From the IMG/VR virus record IMGVR_UViG_3300027741_002766, positions 44,738 through 108,737 of that record: a stretch of 64,000 bases of DNA; one strand, written 5' to 3'. The position numbers were made by a program, and so were the translations under genes. The notes under the pieces are model-generated. The model had not been told where the DNA came from and did no database searches. It saw only the letters and a program-made list of their open reading frames with translations. Origin of the DNA: a virus. Below, piece by piece: positions 28,403-35,106 of this stretch. Each line of letters opens with the position of its first letter. Position 1 is the first letter of the stretch.

Positions 28403-28863
28403 CATGGAGACACACACAATTAGGTCAGTCATTGTGTGATCAAGACCAACTGATTTTACAACTGTTTGAACATCACACGGTAAAGTATGTGGGTCAAGAC
28501 TGGGAATTTGCCAAGTGCTTGAATCAAGACATTCAGTCTGATAATTTGATTCTAATACTAAATCAACCAATCTGGTGTTCGGAATTGATCTCCTTATGCA
28601 AAACTCACTTGTCTGAGTCTATCAAAACTTTCTACATCGGGATCAATAGATACTGTATCAAAGGAAACGACACTACCAAAGATTTCGAAATATCTCAACA
28701 CCAAGGCCAAGACATAGTTGACTTTGTTGGCGATCAACTTCATGAGCATGGATATTCTGTCACAAAGTCAGGCTCATTTGATCAAGACCTTGGCAGATAT
28801 TTCAACTTTGTGCAACCATTGACATGGCTATATGGATACAAAACAAAAAACACAGATAACTGA
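28399..28863 (+). CDS. Hypothetical protein A between gp47 and gp46, 154 aa
   Basis: No family recognised. It starts MTWRHTQLGQSLCDQDQLIL with an ATGA overlap to the gp47 stop and ends 32 nt inside the next gene. It looks globular with alternating beta and alpha segments (SDNLILILNQPIWCSELISL; SIKTFYIGINRYCIKG) and an aromatic C-terminus (YFNFVQPLTWLYGYK). It has no signal peptide or membrane span. Cys residues at several positions are not arranged as an obvious metal site. The tight coupling means it is made together with gp47. Confidence 0.7.
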   Translation: MTWRHTQLGQSLCDQDQLILQLFEHHTVKYVGQDWEFAKCLNQDIQSDNLILILNQPIWCSELISLCKTHLSESIKTFYIGINRYCIKGNDTTKDFEISQHQGQDIVDFVGDQLHEHGYSVTKSGSFDQDLGRYFNFVQPLTWLYGYKTKNTDN

Positions 28864-29407
28864 TCAAAATCGAGATAGTTTTTTCCGTCATGTGTACCAT
28901 CATCAGACTGACGCCAAAGATCAGTTGGTAGACCTTGATGGTTTAGAAGAATCCACAGTTATTTGCGTTGACTGCTGTGGATGGTATTATAAAACTTTGT
29001 TCCCACATAAATCCATCCAGAGTCTGGAAACAATAAAAACCGTAAAAAATTTCAATCTAGATCGTGCCTATTTTGATCGACTGATCGACAACCAGTCTGA
29101 TGATCGACTTGGCTGGCCATCTATATCTGCCGAGCAGTGTGCTGTGATATTTGACAGATCTCCTTTGCTCAAATATCAAACATTAGATCAGATATCTAGT
29201 GTGTTGAACACAGTGGCACACAAGTATACTCCTGCTACGATATTGTTAGAACAAGCATTGAAATTTATTGACGACACAAGATTGGTTGACCGATTTTACC
29301 ATGTATCGGCCCTCAAGATCAACGGATATGTTGTAACCAAGTTCGTGTATGATCTTGATGCAGATCGTCTCGGTATTTCTTTCCGCAAAAAAGTTCAACT
29401 GCCATGA
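28832..29407 (+). CDS. Hypothetical protein B between gp47 and gp46, 191 aa
   Basis: No family recognised with confidence. It overlaps the previous gene by 32 nt and ends with an ATGA overlap to the next. The region STVICVDCCGWYYKTLFPHK (about residues 40-60) resembles a beta-strand and turn opening a Rossmann-like domain. The C-terminal half has helix-rich segments (TILLEQALKFIDDTRLVDRF) and ends in paired strands (INGYVVTKFVYDLDAD). A Rossmann or methyltransferase-like fold is only a guess; no canonical GxGxG loop is visible. Confidence 0.7.
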   Translation: MDTKQKTQITDQNRDSFFRHVYHHQTDAKDQLVDLDGLEESTVICVDCCGWYYKTLFPHKSIQSLETIKTVKNFNLDRAYFDRLIDNQSDDRLGWPSISAEQCAVIFDRSPLLKYQTLDQISSVLNTVAHKYTPATILLEQALKFIDDTRLVDRFYHVSALKINGYVVTKFVYDLDADRLGISFRKKVQLP

Positions 29408-30285
29408 CAGATACAATTGCCATTGATTTTGTAGCAGGGACTCATGGTCATTTTCTTGAGACCACCCTGAATCGATTTTTTCGCATCACCCCTGACATGA
29501 CTGAATCTTTTACTGCAACAGGAACCAGTCATCTCAAAACCAATGAGTACCAACAAAACAAATTGTTTTGGGCCAGGCATTGGTTTGAACTTGAGCCTGT
29601 GCATCTAGCAAATTTACAAAAGATCATATCTATTAGATTCACGCAGGACGACTTGCTACTGGTATCTACAGCAAGTTTGTTACGGACTGCGGACTTCAAT
29701 ATCAACAATGATGATCTCGAAATTGACACAGTCAACAAGTTGAGCAACAATTTTTATCAGACAACTTTGGAACAGATTTATGCGGCATATCCGTTTTTGG
29801 ATCGAGCACAAGTATCCATACCCAGACATGTGCTGAGAGAATTTTATAAATTTGGTTTTAGAAATCCCCACATCAACGGCTATTGGTTGAAACAACAAGC
29901 CATGACATATCCCACACACTGCGACATTTGTTTTTTTGATTTTTCTGCTTTTTACGACCTAGACCAGTTGGTTCAAAATATCAAGAAAGTGGAAAAATTT
30001 ATAGACAAAAAATTTGATTTTTCCCAAGAGTTCTATCAACAGCATGAAAAATTTTTGAGTTTCATAACCTACCACCAGCACAAACAACAGTGCGACCATG
30101 TGATAGAATGTGTCAAACACGGCATGGATATCTCTATTCCAAGGCTCACATTGTTTCAAGAGAGTTACATCAATGGCTGTTTGGAAAATATCTACCACAA
30201 AGAAATGCCGTTTGATCAGGATAGGTACTTTACTTCTACTAAAGATATGCTATACTATATTACTAACCTTGCTCCAAATTTATGA
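29404..30285 (+). CDS. Hypothetical protein C between gp47 and gp46, 293 aa (possible sulfotransferase-like fold)
   Basis: It starts MTDTIAIDFVAGTHGHFLET. This strand-Gly-Thr-His-Gly-His-Phe-Leu-Glu opening is like the N-terminal nucleotide-binding turn of phage proteins loosely described as sulfotransferase-like, but the match is weak and no PAPS 3'-phosphate motif was identified. The remainder is helical and aromatic-rich (HVLREFYKFGFRNPHINGYW; FDFSAFYDLDQLVQNIKKVE). Both ends are ATGA overlaps: its start with gene B and its stop with gp46. It is therefore locked into the gp47-A-B-C-gp46 translation chain. Base composition is visibly AT-richer than the structural genes. Confidence 0.7.
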   Translation: MTDTIAIDFVAGTHGHFLETTLNRFFRITPDMTESFTATGTSHLKTNEYQQNKLFWARHWFELEPVHLANLQKIISIRFTQDDLLLVSTASLLRTADFNINNDDLEIDTVNKLSNNFYQTTLEQIYAAYPFLDRAQVSIPRHVLREFYKFGFRNPHINGYWLKQQAMTYPTHCDICFFDFSAFYDLDQLVQNIKKVEKFIDKKFDFSQEFYQQHEKFLSFITYHQHKQQCDHVIECVKHGMDISIPRLTLFQESYINGCLENIYHKEMPFDQDRYFTSTKDMLYYITNLAPNL

Positions 30286-32045
30286 TCCAAATTAAAAATT
30301 TAACTGTTCGAAACTTCATGAGTGTGGGTGCGGCCACGCAAGGCATTGACTTTGACCGTAGTGACCTTACACTTGTGCTGGGCGAGAACTTGGACCTGGG
30401 CGGTGATGGCTCACGCAACGGCACAGGCAAGACCACAATCATCAATGCACTAAGTTATGCCTTGTATGGTCAAGCACTTTCAAACATTCGCAAGGACAAT
30501 CTAGTAAACAAGACCAATGGCAAGAACATGTTGGTCAGTTTGGACTTTAGTGTCAACAGCCAAGAGTACAGAATTGAGCGTGGACGAAAGCCAAATGTAT
30601 TGCGTTTCTACGTCAACAACGAACACAAGGCAGCCGAAGACGAAGCACAAGGTGACTCAAGAGAAACACAGGATGCCATAGAACGTGTGATGAACATGAG
30701 TCATGACATGTTCAAACATGTGCTGGCGCTGAACACTTATACTGAACCGTTTCTAAGTTTAAAAGCCAATGATCAAAGAACTATCATTGAACAGTTGTTG
30801 GGTATTACACTATTGAGTGAACGTGCTGATGCAATCAAAGAACTTAACAGACAGACCAAAGATGCTATACAGGTAGAAGAGTTTCGCATTCGTGCTGTGC
30901 AAGAGGCCAACAAGCGCATCGAAGAACAGATTGAAAGTCTGCGTAAGCGTCAACGTCTTTGGATTACCAAACGTGATGAAGATGTGGGCAAACTAGGACA
31001 GGCTATTCAAGATCTCGAACATATAGACATTGATGCCGAAGTACAGGCACATAGAGATCTAGAAGCATTCCATGTCAAGAAGAAAGCCATAGACGATGCC
31101 ACGCGATACATTCGTCAGATTGATGCAGATGATGCCAAACTTACCAAACTGTTAGACAAACTCAAACGAGAAATTGAAGCACTGGATGCTCACAAGTGTC
31201 ACAGTTGCGGGCAAGACCTACATGATGACAAACAAGATGAGTTGAAGCAGGCCAAACAAGCCTTGGTACAAGAAACTGCATTACAACTCCTGGCCAACGA
31301 TACTCAACGAATTGAGCATACTGATACCTTGGAAAAACTAGGTGAACTAGGCTCTGCTCCTACTGTGTTTTATGATACATTAGAACAGGCGTTGAATCAT
31401 CGCAATACTGTAGAAACCTTACGCAAGGATTTGACCACAAGGCAAGCAGATGTGGATCCCTACGAAGAACAAATCACAGACATGCAAGGACAAGCATTAC
31501 AAACAGTATCATATGATACCTTGAACGAACTCACTAGAGTGCAGGATCATCAAGACTTCCTACTCAAACTGCTGACGTCAAAAGATTCGTTCGTACGCAA
31601 AAAGATTATTGATCAGAATTTGAGTTATTTGAACGCAAGACTCACACACTATCTGGATCGTATTGGATTGCCACACACAGTGAAGTTCCAGAACGATCTC
31701 ACAGTGAGCATCGAAGAACTGGGCCGTGAACTGGACTTTGACAACCTGAGCCGTGGCGAACGCAATCGATTGATACTATCAATGTCATGGGCGTTCCGAG
31801 ATGTTTGGGAAAGTTTATACTCACCAATCAACTTGTTGTTTATTGATGAACTGATCGACAACGGTCTAGACACACAAGGTGTAGAGAATGCTTTGGCTCT
31901 GCTGAAGAAAATGAGTAGAGAGCGTCACAAATCAATTTGGTTAGTATCACATCGTGATGAACTGGCTGGGCGTGTGGAGAACATACTCAAAGTCATAAAA
32001 GAAAACGGATTTACCAGTTACAACACTGACGTAGATCTTGCATAA
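30282..32045 (+). CDS. 46: Recombination endonuclease ATPase gp46 (Rad50/SbcC-like)
   Basis: gp46 is the ATPase partner of gp47. All SMC/Rad50 elements are present in order: Walker A GDGSRNGTGKTT (residues 41-52); long coiled-coil arms (about 175-300 and 320-450); zinc hook CHSCGQ (about 306-311) at the apex; ABC signature LSRGERNRL (about 489); Walker B NLLFIDELIDNGLD (about 516-529); and the H-loop WLVSHRDEL (about 553). Length (587 aa) is close to T4 gp46 (560 aa). It is translationally coupled to the unknown gene C instead of directly to gp47. Confidence 0.94.
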   Translation: MIQIKNLTVRNFMSVGAATQGIDFDRSDLTLVLGENLDLGGDGSRNGTGKTTIINALSYALYGQALSNIRKDNLVNKTNGKNMLVSLDFSVNSQEYRIERGRKPNVLRFYVNNEHKAAEDEAQGDSRETQDAIERVMNMSHDMFKHVLALNTYTEPFLSLKANDQRTIIEQLLGITLLSERADAIKELNRQTKDAIQVEEFRIRAVQEANKRIEEQIESLRKRQRLWITKRDEDVGKLGQAIQDLEHIDIDAEVQAHRDLEAFHVKKKAIDDATRYIRQIDADDAKLTKLLDKLKREIEALDAHKCHSCGQDLHDDKQDELKQAKQALVQETALQLLANDTQRIEHTDTLEKLGELGSAPTVFYDTLEQALNHRNTVETLRKDLTTRQADVDPYEEQITDMQGQALQTVSYDTLNELTRVQDHQDFLLKLLTSKDSFVRKKIIDQNLSYLNARLTHYLDRIGLPHTVKFQNDLTVSIEELGRELDFDNLSRGERNRLILSMSWAFRDVWESLYSPINLLFIDELIDNGLDTQGVENALALLKKMSRERHKSIWLVSHRDELAGRVENILKVIKENGFTSYNTDVDLA

Positions 32046-32122
32046 TTTCATATTGTAGGCATATTTTTAGATCAATCAATCAAGAGGCATAACTATATCG
32101 CAAGGACAAATCTTACACTTTT

Positions 32123-32551
32123 ATGACATGGCAATATCAAAACACTCCTGTAGAGACGTTGCCCGAAGACTGTGTAGGGTTTGTTTACTTGATCACAAAT
32201 AATCTTTCTGGACGCAAGTACATAGGCAAAAAATTAGCAAAATTCGCAAAAACCACATACAAAACTGTAAAACAAAAAAACGGCACAAAAAAGCGGAAGA
32301 AGATACGCTCTAAAATCGATTCAGATTGGAGAGAGTACTATGGGTCAAGCCCAGAATTGACCGCAGACGTAATCACACTAGGCACCGAAAACTTTACCAG
32401 AGAAATACTTTACTATTGCAAAAGCAAGTCTGAATGCTCGTACATTGAGGCCCGTGAACAATTTGCAAGGCGAGTATTGGAATCACAAGATTATTACAAT
32501 GGCCACATCCAGGTGCGGGTGCATGGCTCACACATAATAAACAAAATTTAA
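32123..32551 (+). CDS. GIY-YIG nuclease, SegE-like, 142 aa
   Basis: A small stand-alone GIY-YIG domain. The GIY strand is GFVYLITNNLSG (residues 19-30), the YIG strand RKYIGKK (31-37), and the usual arginine and glutamate positions are in DSDWREYYGSS (Arg70) and YIEAREQFAR (Glu109). A basic loop KQKNGTKKRKKIRSK sits between them. The fold catalyses DNA strand cleavage in homing endonucleases and repair nucleases. There is no extra DNA-binding module, so this is more like the SegE-type proteins fixed in T4-like phages than a mobile element. It follows gp46 by 77 nt and ends the rightward early unit. Confidence 0.8.
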   Translation: MTWQYQNTPVETLPEDCVGFVYLITNNLSGRKYIGKKLAKFAKTTYKTVKQKNGTKKRKKIRSKIDSDWREYYGSSPELTADVITLGTENFTREILYYCKSKSECSYIEAREQFARRVLESQDYYNGHIQVRVHGSHIINKI

Positions 32552-32968
32552 CAGGCAGCGATCACGACTCTGTGCTGAGTGTTTGGGCTCAGCCCCATTG
32601 AAGAACGGTGAGATACCCGGTCTGGACTTGGGCGTCAAAGGCAAATTGCTAACTTAAGGCAACAAATGGTTTGGGCTCCGTTGAAAAAGATACGACCCAT
32701 GCTTATAGGACTTGGATCTATATCGGGTTACTAGGGTTCCGTTGATATGTGAAGCGTGAGTAGGGGGTACCGGTCAACCGCCTCCGTGTGTGCAAACACA
32801 ATCTCATTAGTATAGATGACTGCTGTCACTCGGATGATGCGCTCTCATTTTCACCGTGCATACGGTGAATTATGACCACGTAATCTGGATGATACTTAAT
32901 CAGTAACAGTGTTTATGAAACAATCCATTGATGAACGAAGTGAATCAATAGACTTGCGTAGCAAGTCT
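32552..32968. other. 417-nt gene-free region with repeated motifs and hairpins
   Basis: No convincing protein-coding frame is seen between the GIY-YIG nuclease and the nucleosidase, which converge here. The stretch contains two related segments, TTTGGGCTCAGCCCCATTGA (from about 32580) and TTTGGGCTCCGTTGAA (from about 32669), and a third partial GGGTTCCGTTGAT. A hairpin CACCGT-GCAT-ACGGTG lies near 32860, the repeated CGGATGAT/TGGATGAT occurs near 32840 and 32888, and two hairpins sit at the right end. It could hold a structured RNA, a replication or recombination site, or a transcription boundary. No tRNA cloverleaf was found. Confidence 0.5.
32950..32968. repeat. Perfect 8-bp hairpin with GTA loop
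   Basis: AGACTTGC-GTA-GCAAGTCT forms a perfect stem directly beside the nucleosidase stop codon. It is preceded by a second stem, ATTGAT...ATCAAT, around 32925-32948. There is no T-run after it on either strand, so it is not a standard intrinsic terminator, but it may end or protect transcripts from the convergent genes. Confidence 0.45.
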
Positions 32969-33508
32969 CTAAAGTAACTGTAACTGTTTCAACTTTGAGA
33001 TATAGTATGGTTGTCCTTGAGCAACTGATTGACGCCAATCATCATGTGCATCTTGATTGGCTTGATCGCTGATGTATTTCCAACACTCAAATTCAACTCC
33101 ATACTTTGCACAGGCTTTGGCAATGGCATAGGCTTCCATATCTACTATGTCTGCTGGTATTTCTAGTTGGGGATTCATCACAAAGTTATCACCGGTACTG
33201 CAAGTCAGTCCAATTGTGTTGCCAATATGTACGTTGGTTTCAAAAGGCGTTTGTCCAGGCACACATCCCAAGGCTTCGCAGATCATGTCACGTTGTACAA
33301 ACTGGGTACACTGATAGAATCCTGGTGCAACAGTGATGCCTCCGGCTGTGCCAAAGTTGATGATGCGTCGGGGACGATACTTGGCTATGACTTCGGCGGT
33401 GACCATGGCAGCATTGACCTTGCCCACACCTGTGTAAAACAAGTTCATCATGTGGCCAAGATCCGGTGCCTCTTCAGGCAAGGCTATTAGAATAACAGTG
33501 TCATACAT
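32969..33508 (-). CDS. MTA/SAH nucleosidase-like (PNP/UDP phosphorylase family), 179 aa
   Basis: The family cleaves the N-glycosidic bond of 5'-methylthioadenosine or S-adenosylhomocysteine, releasing adenine. Visible motifs are the general-acid loop ALPEEAP with Glu12 at the same position as in E. coli MTA/SAH nucleosidase; GVGKVNAA (27-34); NFGTAGG (51-57); VDMEAYAIA (122-130), whose Met-Glu contacts the ribose; and ISDQAN with Asp148, the purine-binding acid. At 179 aa it is shorter than typical enzymes (about 230 aa), having lost loops but no key residue I can check. It overlaps the adenine phosphoribosyltransferase gene by 8 nt in the same operon, which fits adenine release. Other purine nucleosidases of the family are possible. 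Confidence 0.82.
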   Translation of the reverse strand: MYDTVILIALPEEAPDLGHMMNLFYTGVGKVNAAMVTAEVIAKYRPRRIINFGTAGGITVAPGFYQCTQFVQRDMICEALGCVPGQTPFETNVHIGNTIGLTCSTGDNFVMNPQLEIPADIVDMEAYAIAKACAKYGVEFECWKYISDQANQDAHDDWRQSVAQGQPYYISKLKQLQLL

Positions 33509-34022
33509 AATCTTCTAGTGAGAACAATTGAATCGAGTTTTGCTTTAGCACAGACTCACCTGGCAAGAACTTAAGATTTACAATCACTGCGGCTGACACT
33601 TGTTCAATGCCAAAATCACAGGTTAGCAGTTCGCTCACAGCCTGTATGGTACCGCCAGTGGCCAGGAGATCATCCACCACAAGAGGTTGAGTACCCACAG
33701 GCGCTGATATTTTGATTTCCACTGTGTCTGTACTGTACTCTGTAGCATAGTTTTTTGCATATACTGGTCTTGGCAGTTTGTTGGGTTTACGTGCTAGGAT
33801 CAAGGGCAGATTGGTTTGATATGCCACAGCAGCCGCAAAAGGGAATCCTCTGCTTTCCATGGCCACTAGACTGGTTGCTTTGGTTGTTTGCGCACACTGG
33901 GCTAACCATTCAACACAATGCGCAAAGGCTGCAGGAGTTTCCAGTACAGGAGTTATGTCAAGAAAATCGACTCCTGTTCTGGGCCAGTCAGGAATGGTTG
34001 GAATAATTAGTTTGAGATTCAT
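33501..34022 (-). CDS. apt: Adenine phosphoribosyltransferase-like, 173 aa
   Basis: This enzyme joins adenine and PRPP to make AMP. The N-terminal IPDWPRTGVDFLDITPVLET (residues 10-29) matches the Apt signature; AMESRGFPFAAAVA (54-67) and ARKPNKLP (77-84) form the adenine-binding side; and LVVDDLLATGGTIQA (114-128) is the complete PRPP-binding loop with both acidic residues. The length is normal for Apt. The gene lies 6 nt after the gp51-like gene and overlaps the nucleosidase downstream, so it is probably expressed with the late tail genes. Together the pair forms a two-step adenine salvage path. Specificity for adenine is inferred from the full-length similarity and the neighbour. Confidence 0.87.
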   Translation of the reverse strand: MNLKLIIPTIPDWPRTGVDFLDITPVLETPAAFAHCVEWLAQCAQTTKATSLVAMESRGFPFAAAVAYQTNLPLILARKPNKLPRPVYAKNYATEYSTDTVEIKISAPVGTQPLVVDDLLATGGTIQAVSELLTCDFGIEQVSAAVIVNLKFLPGESVLKQNSIQLFSLEDYV

Positions 34023-34028
34023 AATGGT

Positions 34029-34205
34029 TTAAAAGAATGGTAATCCAGATTTCTTGGTTGTCTCTAGATTCTCTTTGATTAGATCGCCCACTATTGTGCG
34101 ATCACTGTGACTCATGGCCATGGCCTGATCAAAAGTTAATCCGCCTCTCATGTACCAACTGAGTTTGACTGCCTCGTTTCTGATCTGATGACATTCTTTG
34201 TCCAT
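34029..34205 (-). CDS. Small baseplate hub assembly protein, gp51-like, 58 aa
   Basis: I place the start at ATG 34205 (MDKECHQIRNEAVKLSWYMR). The frame is open further upstream, to 34319, but that part lies inside the gp26 coding sequence in another frame and looks like shadow sequence. The core LSWYMRGGLTFDQAMAMSHS and the ending ENLETTKKSGLPFF are strongly patterned and resemble the small gp51-type proteins that follow gp26 in aquatic T4-like phages. T4 gp51 is a catalytic factor in hub assembly and not a virion component. No membrane segment is seen. The assignment rests on context and the conserved ending. Confidence 0.65.
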   Translation of the reverse strand: MDKECHQIRNEAVKLSWYMRGGLTFDQAMAMSHSDRTIVGDLIKENLETTKKSGLPFF

Positions 34206-34243
34206 GGTCTCGATCAGTTGGTTGATCTGCTCAGGGCTAGAGA

Positions 34244-35083
34244 TCAGGAGGCGTTCTCGAAAAAACTTGCAAGATCCAGAGTAAACTGTTGCAGGTATTG
34301 GTGGTGGCATTCGGGGCATGCAAGATCCAATGGTTTTACTTCACTTGATTGTTTGAGGGCAATCACATGATCTCGCAACTGATTGAATATTTGACTAGGG
34401 CAGTTGTTGAGGTATTCCATGATAAAATTCTGTTCCGTGACCATGGCATCGGTGCTCTTGATGGCACTGATACTTTGTGCGATAGTGCTCACAGTGAGGT
34501 CGTTGACAATCTTCATGCTCTTTTTCAACTGTTCCATTTTGACAGATTCTTCCACTGAATCGTCATCGAGCAATCGCAATGCCTGTTGTTGCTCAAATTG
34601 AATTTGATTGTTTTGGTTGATTTCGTGATAACTCATAGGACGGAAGTAAAAGTCCAAATTGCCAATGGTCAAACTTTGATCATAGTTGCCGGGCTTGATT
34701 CGATCATTGATCATGCGAAGATCTACCTTGATTTCTTCTTTATGATTGCAACTGGGACAAGTGCTGTCCATGTCCATGCCATGACCAAAACTAGCAATTC
34801 TAATGGCTACAAGAACAGCATCAATGTCTGTACTGGGCATGGCCCAGGCATTACGAATGCCTGGGATACAACTCTGTATCACTGACACAATGGCGGTTCC
34901 GTTAAACAAAGCGTCGGGTGTTCGATAGGTTATTTCGTCTACCGCTGTCATGGGCAACACAGCCAGTTCCTGGTTGGGAGGCATGTTCAAAGCACCTGTA
35001 GGGTAGAATTTGCCGCCTGATGGCAAACGTATATAGATTGCAGGCTGTCTAAAAAATTGGCTGAGTGGGTTTGATTGTTGCAT
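34244..35083 (-). CDS. 26: Baseplate hub subunit gp26-like, 279 aa
   Basis: This is a T4 baseplate-type protein of the gp26 family (hub assembly). The N-terminus has IYIRLPSGGKFYPTGALNMP (residues 16-35) and AVDEITYRTPDALFNGTAIV (47-66), typical of the family. Two CxxC pairs, CPSCNH (about 109) and CPECHH (about 259), could form one zinc site. Length is slightly above T4 gp26 (208 aa). It is the first gene of a leftward unit (gp26, gp51-like, apt, nucleosidase) and is divergent from the tape-measure-like gene with only 23 bp between starts. GGAG lies 7 nt before ATG. Confidence 0.85.
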   Translation of the reverse strand: MQQSNPLSQFFRQPAIYIRLPSGGKFYPTGALNMPPNQELAVLPMTAVDEITYRTPDALFNGTAIVSVIQSCIPGIRNAWAMPSTDIDAVLVAIRIASFGHGMDMDSTCPSCNHKEEIKVDLRMINDRIKPGNYDQSLTIGNLDFYFRPMSYHEINQNNQIQFEQQQALRLLDDDSVEESVKMEQLKKSMKIVNDLTVSTIAQSISAIKSTDAMVTEQNFIMEYLNNCPSQIFNQLRDHVIALKQSSEVKPLDLACPECHHQYLQQFTLDLASFFENAS

Positions 35084-35095
35084 ATTTTGCTCCGG

Positions 35096-35101
35096 TAAAT
35101 A
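35096..35101 (+). promoter_or_regulatory. TAAATA element 5 nt before the tape-measure-like gene
   Basis: GGTAAATATAATTATG: the late core is 5 nt from the start codon, in a 23-bp divergent gap shared with gp26. There is no ribosome-binding site between the element and the ATG. Confidence 0.5.
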
Positions 35102-35106
35102 TAATT

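Noticed and set aside
32552-32968. tRNA or group I intron in the gene-free region
   Set aside because: No cloverleaf with anticodon arm, and no recognisable intron core pairings or split gene on the two sides.
32915-32977. 20-codon frame MKQSIDERSESIDLRSKSLK
   Set aside because: It reads through the two terminal hairpins, and its sequence follows from the palindromes. No ribosome-binding site.
34206-34319. Longer start for the gp51-like gene
   Set aside because: The extra residues overlap the conserved end of gp26 in another frame and look like shadow sequence.
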